A stretch of DNA of 64,000 bases from Streptomyces nigrescens (GTDB taxonomy: Bacteria; Actinomycetota; Actinomycetes; Streptomycetales; Streptomycetaceae): assembly GCA_024349765.1 (NCBI GenBank), contig AP026073.1, forward strand, positions 6,324,001 to 6,388,000, written 5' to 3'. Made by a program: the position numbers and the translations under genes. The first letter of the stretch is position 1, and each line of letters starts with the position of its first letter. The notes below the pieces were generated by a model, which did not search any database, was not told the DNA's origin, and saw only the letters and a list, made by a program, of their open reading frames with translations. Shown piece after piece: positions 57,301-64,000 of this stretch.

Positions 57301-57371
57301 GGCCTGGCGAAGCCCGCATAACTGATCGTGACGTGGTCTGCGGAGCCGGCGGAACCGGTCTGATCGGCCAT
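54366..57371 (-). CDS. fxsT: FxsT-like TIR-STAND-TPR protein
   Basis: 1001 aa. A TIR-like domain (13-140: VTISYAGFARPWAAWLSHQL, LDDWYF, DEWTTAL) is followed by a STAND NTPase (about 175-450) with Walker A GISGVGKS (209-216) and Walker B LLIFDSADD, then a winged-helix region and about ten TPRs (560-985) of the R(A)E.NLA.ALR..G kind. The last residues are YWDFEPQPV. Such proteins accompany FxSxx-COOH RiPP clusters (FxsT) and resemble NB-ARC/NACHT defence sensors. It lies 93 bases after the radical SAM gene. Confidence 0.9.
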   Translation of the reverse strand: MADQTGSAGSADHVTISYAGFARPWAAWLSHQLEQLNYGTTLLRWDPRADTALAEELSGLLEAEGRLLMVLDDWYFRLGPKTQDEWTTALREVVQPHADRFAAVSVATQSLPATASLLRPADLRDLDAREANRRVLNRLGITATLPAGHEPAPGAPRFPNDPPEVWNIPRRNNRFTGRDNVLEELHNKLAGSGAAGSGPPQETRIALYGISGVGKSQIAAEYAHRFGNDYDVVWWISATHRGAAREQLAELASRLGLPVGQEIGDRIRAVHEALRTGRPYRRWLLIFDSADDMEQIEDLVPDGRGHVLITTLTRDWSGSGSAQEIEVLPFTRVESVAYARRRAPRLTPRDADDLADAVQDLPLLLAQTAAWLDANPMPPREYIELIRRGEPSLVGIRISTDYPMAFQTSWAITLNTLRERSPAAVELLKLFAFFAPDAIPVPKLAKARRGDLPEHLADLAAEPISWNTALRRLTESTAVRLDYQNSQDSDPAVETAQMHRLYHRFLRSDMSEDERDKLSATACRVLVSADPQNPFDTREWDRYAELIPHLEPAGALDSAEPAVQGLVINCVEYLRVRGEYRMGLRLCEQFMFRWKNRLAPTHRTMLVLTHQHANMLRRLGRYREAEAVGSAIVDELETERGESDADLLRAKDGLAGTLMTLGAYERACALFEEVAGRYTELLGPESPRAVASRNNLAIALGLLGRYEKALVLLREVVTIRERELRARHHLTLGTGTLYARMLRLTGRYRDALSRQELNARLHRQVMGRHTPQTLRAEHNLALCMRRMGETAQAEALLPDVVERSKRVLGARHPDTLMMMADHATFLREHGDLGRARELAEEVAERYRALVGDQHPYTLGTLGNVGLVRSEFGEHAQALALAAEALAGMTAAVGPDHPWTLGCALNAAAARNRADDEEGAVELGQDIVRRAAEVLGDTHPLTLSAKTALADDLRALRRARDAAKLEQEAVQQLIETLGAEHPHTVSARRRRRPYWDFEPQPV

Positions 57372-57464
57372 GCGACCGTCTCCCCTGCGATAAGCGGTGC
57401 GTCAAAGCATGCGCGAGCTGGCTGGCACGATAACCCAAGTGTGCACCGATTCGTCGACTGTGCG

Positions 57465-58679
57465 TCAGGTCATGTCGGCACGCCGCCAGTTGGGCGTCAG
57501 CGCGGCGTTCACCCGGCTTGCGACGTGGCGGATCAGCCGCTCCAGGTCGGCGCAGTAGACGGACGGGTTGCGGAAGCCGCTGCCGGCGTCGCGGTAGCGG
57601 TGGGCGTAGTTGCCGCCCCCGCAGACCATCACCAGCGGGCAGGCCCGGCACTGCTCACCGAGGCCGGCCAGGCCCTGTTGCCGGGCCGCCAGGCCGGGGT
57701 GGGCGAGGGCCTGGTCGAAGCTGTGCCGGAAGACGTCCAGACCGGTGGCGGCGGCACCGTCGTAGGCGGACTTGAGCGAGTCCACCTGCTCGATGGCGCC
57801 GTCGGTGTCCACCACCAGGGCGACCACGGGCGACAGTCCGACCGCCTCGGTGGAGCTGGGCCTCCCCAGGAGCAGCCCGATGATCTCGGTGAACAGCCGT
57901 ATCCGGGGCCCGGGCGCCGGCCCGTCCCACCACAGGTCGAACACCGCGCAGAGCCAGTCGCCGTACGGTGTGGGGCCCGCGGGCCGGGCCGGAAGGGCCG
58001 GCGGGCTGGACCAGTTGGCGTGCGGCAGCAGGTAGTCGAGCATCGGCGGGGACAGGGCGCAAAGGCTCCGGTGGACCTGCCCGGGGTCGGTGGCGGGGTC
58101 GACGGTGCAGAGGATGCCGGCGAACGCGTCGGGCCGGGCGGCCAGCAGTCGGGCCGCGCGGGCGGCCGCGGGCCAGGAGGGCCGGCCCGCGTGGTCGACC
58201 CGGCGGTGGTTCAGTCCGGCGGTGCCGCCGTCCAGGCTGAGCCCGACCAGGAACCCCGCGTCGGCCAGGGTGTTCAGGCCGGCGGCGGTGAGGAGGGTCC
58301 CGTTGGTCTGGACGCCGAAGCTCACCGCGCAGTACGCGGGCACCGCCGCGCGGATGGCCTGCGCCTGTTCCAGGAGCGGGCCCGGTCCGGTGAGCAGCGG
58401 CTCCCCGCCGTGCAGATCGATACGGATGTCGGGGAGGTGGTGGGCGCTGACGTGTTCGGCGATCCGGTGGGCGGTCTGGCGCACGGTGTCCGGCCGTACG
58501 GTCAGCGGCCGGCTCTGCCAGCTGCGGTCCGGACCGGTGTAGAGGTAGCAGTACGTGCACGCCAGATTGCACCGGCTGTGCAGCTTGAGCACGAATTGCC
58601 GGAAGGGGGCCGTGGTGCCCCGGTCGGTTCTGCGCAGCACGACGCCGCCCCCCTGCCTGGGCCGAGGTTCCCTGGACAC
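57465..58679 (-). CDS. fxsB: FxsB-like radical SAM/SPASM peptide maturase
   Basis: 404 aa. The radical SAM cluster motif C37-N-L-A-C41-T-Y-C44 follows PFRQFVLKLHSR, with GGEPLL in the SAM-binding GGE position and VQTNGTLL further on. The SPASM region has QCRACPLVMVCGGG and a late YCADL cysteine for auxiliary clusters. FxsB-type enzymes form three-residue cyclophanes on small peptides. It follows precursor A directly. The start is uncertain: GTG 58679 or GTG 58640, the latter with AGGGGGG upstream. Confidence 0.9.
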   Translation of the reverse strand: MSREPRPRQGGGVVLRRTDRGTTAPFRQFVLKLHSRCNLACTYCYLYTGPDRSWQSRPLTVRPDTVRQTAHRIAEHVSAHHLPDIRIDLHGGEPLLTGPGPLLEQAQAIRAAVPAYCAVSFGVQTNGTLLTAAGLNTLADAGFLVGLSLDGGTAGLNHRRVDHAGRPSWPAAARAARLLAARPDAFAGILCTVDPATDPGQVHRSLCALSPPMLDYLLPHANWSSPPALPARPAGPTPYGDWLCAVFDLWWDGPAPGPRIRLFTEIIGLLLGRPSSTEAVGLSPVVALVVDTDGAIEQVDSLKSAYDGAAATGLDVFRHSFDQALAHPGLAARQQGLAGLGEQCRACPLVMVCGGGNYAHRYRDAGSGFRNPSVYCADLERLIRHVASRVNAALTPNWRRADMT

Positions 58680-58775
58680 CCGTCGACGCCCGCTGCTCCA
58701 TGTCTGGCTCAGCCCGGAAAAAAGCAATCAATTCCGATCGATAACTGGCCGAATTCTTTAACCTATTGCCCAGAA

Positions 58776-59015
58776 TCAATCGTTGCGGGGAGAGCGCCGC
58801 AGACCCACATGGGAAGGGCCGTCGTCGTAATAGGCCACCGCCTCGTCCTCCGTCAGCCAGTTGCGGAGCAGCAGGCCCGCCACTTCCCGGAGCACCGGAT
58901 GGGACGTCAGCTCGGACAACGCACCCACATCGACCGCCGTGAAATCCGGCAGCGGCTCGACCGACGGCCCGGCCGGGGCGGCCGCAGCCGGTTCGGTGCG
59001 GGGGGTGTTCGCCAC
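58776..59015 (-). CDS. Candidate RiPP precursor peptide A (YYDDGP type)
   Basis: 79 aa. Ala/Pro-rich start, then PLPDFTAVDVGALSEL, TSHPVLREVAGLLL (amphipathic, leader-like) and AVAYYDDGPSHVGLRRSPRND. It shares SHPVL..V and AYYxDGP with precursor B. GTG 59015 is preceded by GAGGAG. Its position, immediately before the FxsB-like enzyme, is the precursor position in such clusters. The C-terminal 10 residues beyond the DGP differ from precursor B and may be a follower. There is no FxSxx end. Confidence 0.78.
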   Translation of the reverse strand: MANTPRTEPAAAAPAGPSVEPLPDFTAVDVGALSELTSHPVLREVAGLLLRNWLTEDEAVAYYDDGPSHVGLRRSPRND

Positions 59016-59119
59016 GCTGCTCTCCTCTGGCCGGCTGGACGGGGGTGTTCCCGGACTCCGGTCCACGGAAACACGTGCGGGCGGCGGCGGCCGGACGGCC
59101 GGCCGGGGGTGCCGGGGGC

Positions 59120-62100
59120 TCAGGCGGGGGGTTCGAGGGCGCGCATACGGGCGCGGGTGCGCTGCGCCTCGGGGCCCGGGTCGGCGGCGGTGCGCTGCCA
59201 GTGTTCCCAGCTCTCGCGGTAGGCCTGGAGCGCGGAGCGGGGGCCGGCGGTGACTTCGAGGACCTCGCCCCGGCGGTGGTGGGCGCGGGCGGCCAGCAGG
59301 GCGCTGCCGGCCCGGCCGGCGGCCGCGGCGGCGCGGCGGTAGCAGGCGGCGGCGCGGTCGTGGCGCTCGCGGGAGCCGAACCGGCGGTCCAGCAGCAGTT
59401 GCACGTCCCCGACCTCGATCCACGCCTCGGCACACACCACGTCCGGCACCCCGGCGCCCCGGGCGGCCAGTTCCAGGATCCAGTCGGCCTCGTGCAGATC
59501 GGCGACCGAGGGCCGGCGCTCGTGGCGCAGCCGCAGCGCCCGGCCGAACAGCAGCCGGTGACTGCCGAGATCGGGGTCCTGCGGCGCGACCCTGGCCAGC
59601 GCCTCGCGCAGGACGTGCACCGCCTCGTCGGCCAGCCGCCGGCCGGGCTCCTCGGCCGGCTCCTGGCGGGCCCGCAGCAGCAGCGCGGCACCGCGTTCGG
59701 CGAGCAGCGAGCTGTGCGCGGGGGTGTCCGGTGCGGTCAGCCGGAGCGCGGCGGCGAGCGCGTCGATCGCCGCGTCCAGGGCCGCGAGCGCGCCGGTACG
59801 GGTATGAACGGCGCGCTGGGCCGCGGCGATCCGGCGCAGGCTGTCGGCCTCCAGCACCGGGTCGCCGAGGGACCGCGCGAGCGCCCGGGCCCGCTCCAGG
59901 GTGGAGAGCACGGACGGCGGCCCCGCGCCGTCGCCCAGCCGGCGGGCCGCCGCGAGGTCCAGCAGCGTCTCGCACACCAGACGGTCGGCGTCGCCGCCGC
60001 GGCGGCGCAGCAGGACGGTGGCGGTGTCGAGGTCGTCGGCGGCGCGCACCGCGAGCGCCTCGGCGGGACGGGCCGCGCCGGGCGCCTCGGGCCGGCCGGC
60101 GGCGGCCCGGCGGGCCTGGTCGAGCAGCACCCCGCCGCGGGCGGCGTAGACCTCGCCGGGGACCTGCTCCCCGCTGGGCCAGCGGTCGAGGAGGGTGGTG
60201 AGGGAGCGCTCCGCCTCGTCGAGCGGATCCGGGGGGAGCGGTGATGCCGGGGTCCCGTCCGGACCGGTGCGGCCGGCCGCCGGCGGGGTCGCGGCGGGCT
60301 CCGGGACGGCCGTCTCCGGCAGGGCGGCCAGGCGGCGCAGGACCTCGGTGCGCAGGACCTCGGTGCGCAGCACCATGCTCTCCAGGACCCGGGGGTCGAG
60401 CAGGCTCATCAGCCCGCAGGCGGCGTCCAGTCGGCGGGCGGCCTCGGCGAGCGCGGTGCGCTCCCCGGCCGGGTCACCGGCGGCGCGGCGCTCCCGGGCG
60501 CGGGCGTGGGCGACCCGGCCGAGCACGATCAGCACCCGGGTCCGCTCGGCCGCGCCGGCGTCGTCGCCCCCGATGCCGTCCCGGGAGCCGTCACCTTCCG
60601 CGGTGTCCGCGGGGGACGCCGCCCCCAGGGCGCGTTCCGCCGCGCGCACCGCCCGCTCCGCCTCCTCCAGGGCGTCCGGCTGCCGCCATTCCGCCCAGGC
60701 GTGCAGCAGCGCCCGGGCGAGGTCCGTGCCGGCCGGCGGGAGGCGTTCCGCGGCGGCCCGCAGCAGCCGGACCGCCGCGATCAGATCGCGGACGGCGCGG
60801 TCCTGTTCGTAGCGCTCCAGGAGGGCGGCGCCGTCCGCCGCCGGTCCGTCGGAGGCGTACGGCCGCCGGTCGGGCGGGCGCAGCGCCGGTTCGAAGCGGC
60901 GCAGGACGCGTTCGGAGACCCGGGCGAACGGTTCGGGCACCGCCCGCTGTCCGGTCTCCGGCTCCCGGCCGCTGCCGGACAGCATGGCCACGGCGACCGC
61001 GGGAAAATTGCGCGCGCTGCGGCCGAAGGTGCGCTCGATGTAGAGCGAGCAGTGCTTGAGCACCAGCGCGGCCTCGCCCGCGCTGAGCCGGGCGAGCAGT
61101 GCGTCCCGTACGCCGGGCACGAAGTCGTACCAGGGGCCGGTCGCCGCGAGCCGCTCCTCCGGGGGGCCGCCGCCCGGGATGCGCTCCCCCGGCGGGAACT
61201 CCTCCGGCGGCACCTGCACGACCAGCCCGCTCAGCAGCACCTCGGCCAGCTCGGCCGGCCCGGTCTGGGGCAGCATCGCGCGCTGGACGAGCTGGATGAC
61301 GGGCAGCGCGAGCGGCACGGCGGAGAGGTGCACCGCGAGCAGCCGGGCGGCCGGCGACGCCTGCTGGTCGAACTCCCGGACCATCCGGGAGGGTTCGCCG
61401 CTCCCGGGCGCGGGCGGCGGGCCGGAGCGCGGTTCGGCGCCGTGGTCGGCGCGGACGACGGAGGCCGCGCCGCGCAGCGAGAGACCGGCGTCCGCGGCGG
61501 CCAGCCGGGCCCAGGAGCCCAGCGCGGACGGGGTGGCGGCGAGCACCGGGACGGCCCGCTCGCGCGGCGGCTCGGTCTCCGTGCCCGGTGGCGGGGCGGG
61601 CCGGCGACGACGCCGGGCGGGCCGGAAGTCGAGGGCCTGGTACGGGCCCTGGCGCCGGACCAGGGTGCCGGCGACGGCGGGCAGCAGCGTCCGTCCCCAC
61701 ATCCGCTGCGGCAGCGGCTGGACGACGGCGAGCGGGGCGTCGGCCGCCCAGCGGTACAGCAGCCGCTGCATCCGGCCGTCGCGCCAGAGGGGGCCGGCGC
61801 AGTCGCTGACGACGAGGGTGAGGTGGTGGCCCGTCGGGTCGTGCAGCTGGTCGGCGGGGCGCAGCGGACGGCCGGGGCCGGGGGTCGCGGCGACGCCGAC
61901 GTCCGCGCCGTGCGGATGGAGGTAGTGGACCGTGACGTCCCGGAAGGCGCCCACCCGCTCGCAGACCTGGCGCAGGTCGTGCAGCATCTGCTCCCATACG
62001 GCCATCGAGGACGAGCCGTCCATCAGCAGCCGGAGCCCGGCCGTGCGGCGGTGCACCCCGCGCAGCACCGGGATGACCATCTCGGCGTGCGCGGAGAGTT

Positions 62101-62680
62101 CGGCGGTGGCCCGCTCGTCCAGCTTGCGGCGGACCGGGGCGGCCGGCGGGCGGTACCGCTGGACCGGCCGCAGGGCACGCTGCAGCGGCAGGAGTCCGGG
62201 GAACGCGGAGGCGATCGGGACCGCGACCTCGCCGAGGCGGTGGTGGTCCGGGTCGGCGCTGTGCTCGTGCCGGGCGGGCAGCAGCTCCGCGACGCGGCGC
62301 CGGGCGGCCTCCCGGAGGGCGGCGGCGGACGCGGCCCCGTCGGCGGCCGGGTCCGGGGAGCCGTCGCCGTCGGACGACGCTCCCGTCCCGCCCGTCAGAC
62401 CCGGTAACGCGGGAGGACCCACCCGGAAAGTGGCCGGATCCGCACGGTCGGGACGGCCGTCGGCACCGGCCTCTCCGGCCCCGTCAGCACCGTCGGCCCG
62501 ACCCGTCCCGCCGCCCCCGTCCGTCCCGTCGGCACGGGACGGATCCGGGGTGATCCACTGGGCGAGCCAGAGGGCGTCGGCCATCCCGCGGGCATCGGGC
62601 GGCAGCCCCGCCGCGGTCAGCCGGGCGACGAGCTCGTCGAGGGGACCTGGACCGGGCTCCCCGAGGGGCACCGCACTCAC
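59120..62680 (-). CDS. SAV_2336-type vWA protein
   Basis: 1186 aa. An N-terminal helical domain (12-45, LVARLTAAGLPPDARGMADALWLAQWI) of the SAV_2336 kind is followed by a variable Gly/Asp/Ala linker, a von Willebrand A domain with MIDAS D221-G-S-S-S (GLRLLMDGSSSMAVW), a middle region, and a long TPR-like alpha-helical C-terminus (about 650-1186). vWA proteins paired with MoxR ATPases act as chaperone or signalling pairs. GTG 62680 overlaps the ATPase stop (GTGA). Related proteins accompany conflict-type STAND loci. Confidence 0.87.
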   Translation of the reverse strand: MSAVPLGEPGPGPLDELVARLTAAGLPPDARGMADALWLAQWITPDPSRADGTDGGGGTGRADGADGAGEAGADGRPDRADPATFRVGPPALPGLTGGTGASSDGDGSPDPAADGAASAAALREAARRRVAELLPARHEHSADPDHHRLGEVAVPIASAFPGLLPLQRALRPVQRYRPPAAPVRRKLDERATAELSAHAEMVIPVLRGVHRRTAGLRLLMDGSSSMAVWEQMLHDLRQVCERVGAFRDVTVHYLHPHGADVGVAATPGPGRPLRPADQLHDPTGHHLTLVVSDCAGPLWRDGRMQRLLYRWAADAPLAVVQPLPQRMWGRTLLPAVAGTLVRRQGPYQALDFRPARRRRRPAPPPGTETEPPRERAVPVLAATPSALGSWARLAAADAGLSLRGAASVVRADHGAEPRSGPPPAPGSGEPSRMVREFDQQASPAARLLAVHLSAVPLALPVIQLVQRAMLPQTGPAELAEVLLSGLVVQVPPEEFPPGERIPGGGPPEERLAATGPWYDFVPGVRDALLARLSAGEAALVLKHCSLYIERTFGRSARNFPAVAVAMLSGSGREPETGQRAVPEPFARVSERVLRRFEPALRPPDRRPYASDGPAADGAALLERYEQDRAVRDLIAAVRLLRAAAERLPPAGTDLARALLHAWAEWRQPDALEEAERAVRAAERALGAASPADTAEGDGSRDGIGGDDAGAAERTRVLIVLGRVAHARARERRAAGDPAGERTALAEAARRLDAACGLMSLLDPRVLESMVLRTEVLRTEVLRRLAALPETAVPEPAATPPAAGRTGPDGTPASPLPPDPLDEAERSLTTLLDRWPSGEQVPGEVYAARGGVLLDQARRAAAGRPEAPGAARPAEALAVRAADDLDTATVLLRRRGGDADRLVCETLLDLAAARRLGDGAGPPSVLSTLERARALARSLGDPVLEADSLRRIAAAQRAVHTRTGALAALDAAIDALAAALRLTAPDTPAHSSLLAERGAALLLRARQEPAEEPGRRLADEAVHVLREALARVAPQDPDLGSHRLLFGRALRLRHERRPSVADLHEADWILELAARGAGVPDVVCAEAWIEVGDVQLLLDRRFGSRERHDRAAACYRRAAAAAGRAGSALLAARAHHRRGEVLEVTAGPRSALQAYRESWEHWQRTAADPGPEAQRTRARMRALEPPA

Positions 62681-63738
62681 CTCGTCCGATCGAGCGGCCG
62701 CATCAACTCCGCCGTCAGCCGCCGCCGGGTCTCCTCCTCGTCCTGGTCCGTCCAGCCGGCCTTCTGGGTGAGGTGGATGGCGTTGAAGAGCTGGTCGACG
62801 GCGCGCACGTCACCGGGCTCGCGGTCCAGGAAGCGGTCGATCACGGATGCGTAGCGCTCGGCCGCGCCCTCGCCGAAGTGGGCCCGCACCATGGCGGCCA
62901 GCCGCTCCTTGTCGGGCGCCGGGATGTGGAGGTGGATGCAGCGGCGCAGCAGGGGCGCCGGGAAGTCGCGCTCCCCGTTGCTGGTGAGGACGATGAAGGG
63001 GAAGGCGTGGCAGCGCACCCGGCCGCCGCGGACCGTCACCCGCGCGCCGTCGTCGGTGAGCACCTCCACCTCGGGCGCGGATCCGGCCAGCCGCTCCAGC
63101 TCCGGAATCCGGAACTCCCCTTCCTCCAGGACGTTGAGGAGGTCGTTGGGCAGGTCGATGTCGCTCTTGTCGAGCTCGTCGACGAGCAGCACCCGGGGCC
63201 GGGCGGCCGGCAACAGGGCCGTGCCCAGCGGGCCGAGGCGGATGTAGCGGCCGATCCCGCCGCCCGGTTCGCCGGTGCCGTCCTCGCCGGCCCCTCCGGC
63301 GGCGCCGTCCGCGGCGGGCGACGGGGCGGCGCGGGCGATCTGGAGGTCCTGGAGCCGGCCGATGGCGTCGTAGTCGTACAGGCCGTCGCGGAGCGTGCTG
63401 CGGCTGACCACCGGCCAGCTGAGCACCCGGCCGAGGCCGAGTTCGTACGCGACCGAATGCGCGAGGGTGCTCTTGCCGCTGCCCGGGGCGCCGGTCACCA
63501 GCAGCGGCCGGCGCAGGTAGAGCGCGGCGTTGACCAGCTCGCGCTCGGTCTCGCCGGGGCGGTGGTGGCTGGCCTCGCGGTACTGCACGCCGAGCCTGCG
63601 CTCGGAGGCGGGGTCGAGCGCGGCCGGCGGCGCCACGAGGGGGCCGCCGTCGAAATCACGCCAAGGGGGTGGCGGCGGAAGGTGCTCAATTCCGTCGTGC
63701 GGTGCTCCCGCGCCACGGTAGATGAGCCAGTCGCTCAC
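62677..63738 (-). CDS. MoxR-type AAA+ ATPase
   Basis: 353 aa. Walker A GAPGSGKSTLAH near residue 88, Walker B VLLVDELDKSDIDLPNDLLN near 188, sensor 1 in IVLTSNGERDFPAPLLRRCIHL near 250. MoxR ATPases remodel partner proteins together with a vWA protein, here the next gene, to which it is translationally coupled. GTG 63738 has GAGGAG eight bases upstream. It is the first gene of the 10-kb minus-strand operon. No other gene lies between it and the window end. Confidence 0.92.
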   Translation of the reverse strand: MSDWLIYRGAGAPHDGIEHLPPPPPWRDFDGGPLVAPPAALDPASERRLGVQYREASHHRPGETERELVNAALYLRRPLLVTGAPGSGKSTLAHSVAYELGLGRVLSWPVVSRSTLRDGLYDYDAIGRLQDLQIARAAPSPAADGAAGGAGEDGTGEPGGGIGRYIRLGPLGTALLPAARPRVLLVDELDKSDIDLPNDLLNVLEEGEFRIPELERLAGSAPEVEVLTDDGARVTVRGGRVRCHAFPFIVLTSNGERDFPAPLLRRCIHLHIPAPDKERLAAMVRAHFGEGAAERYASVIDRFLDREPGDVRAVDQLFNAIHLTQKAGWTDQDEEETRRRLTAELMRPLDRTR

Positions 63739-64000
63739 GTCGGAACTCCTCGTCGCCGGACCGGGTCGGTACCTTCGGTCACGTCATCACGCCACCACGC
63801 GGCGCGCCTCACGTCGTCCCGCTCACATCGTCACGCGCACGCACCCCGGCCACGCCGAACTGCCGCCCGCTGTCGCGTCGTTGCGCCACATCGTCCACGA
63901 ACAAGTCTTCCACGAAGCTATGACAGTACCCATCCCTACGGAAGCGCACGGGGCGGTTTCCGGTCTCGCGGGTCGCGGGCGGGGCGCTGCGGGCCGGGCG

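Noticed and set aside
55536-59222. 1228-codon plus-strand frame opposite FxsT/FxsB
   Set aside because: Shadow frame. The minus-strand genes carry Walker, TPR and radical SAM motifs.
63739-64000. TCACGTCATCACG-like repeats upstream of the MoxR gene (63779, 63809, 63823)
   Set aside because: Three imperfect 13-mers with uneven spacing. Too weak to call an operator array without comparison to relatives.

Overview
The window is high-GC actinobacterial chromosome, almost certainly Streptomyces. The support is the codon pattern, a rho gene with a very long charged N-terminal insert, a conservon (cvnABCD), the lysA-hom-thrC-thrB order, an HspR-type HAIR operator in front of lon, and a fused 2-oxoglutarate decarboxylase/dehydrogenase (kgd). 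Most of it is vertically inherited core and 'streptomycete-common' DNA. The right end (about 53.7-63.7 kb) is accessory.

Layout. 0-6.5 kb (minus strand): rpmE, prfA, prmC, a Sua5/TsaC-type gene, a phosphatase-like protein whose catalytic Cys is Ser, and an SHMT, preceded by a LytR-CpsA-Psr protein. 6.9-15.7 kb: rho, then the aspartate-family operon: ArgS-like nrtL, lysA, hom, thrC, thrB. 15.8-16.7 kb: a receiver-only response regulator and tRNA-Arg(CCG). 17-30.5 kb: mixed genes. These are a P450, a SnoaL-like protein, a secreted SH3-like protein, an FtsW/PBP pair, an RSH-type HD protein, an ABC ATPase, a MarR/hydrolase pair, an ADP-ribosylglycohydrolase, two divergent diiron oxygenase-like genes and a TetR regulator. 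30.5-31.2 kb: a repeat island with a long inverted repeat whose two internal hairpins differ in stem sequence but both pair perfectly. 31.2-37.4 kb: a StyA-like flavin monooxygenase and a conservon. 37.9-49.5 kb: PP2C-like phosphatase, MarR, GH25 lysozyme, lon, a pentapeptide-repeat protein, small conserved genes, a rhomboid-like protein, a spermidine-synthase-like protein and a two-component pair. 49.8-53.6 kb: kgd.

53.7-63.7 kb is the most interesting part: one minus-strand operon that combines two themes. It starts with a MoxR-type AAA+ ATPase and a SAV_2336-type vWA protein. These are followed by a short peptide gene, an FxsB-like radical SAM/SPASM enzyme and a 1001-residue TIR-like/STAND/TPR protein of the FxsT kind. 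After that comes a second short peptide gene translationally coupled to a fusion ORF. That ORF joins the start of an FxsB to the end of an FxsT, so it looks like the scar of a second, collapsed copy of the cassette. The two peptides do not end in FxSxx. They share a SHPVL leader motif and a YY(D/E)DGP core. I read the locus as a RiPP-cyclophane pathway coupled to a STAND/MoxR-vWA conflict-type signalling module; this is inference.

Many genes in the 20-47 kb part lack a Shine-Dalgarno sequence and have a -10-like hexamer 6-8 nt before the start codon, which suggests leaderless transcripts.
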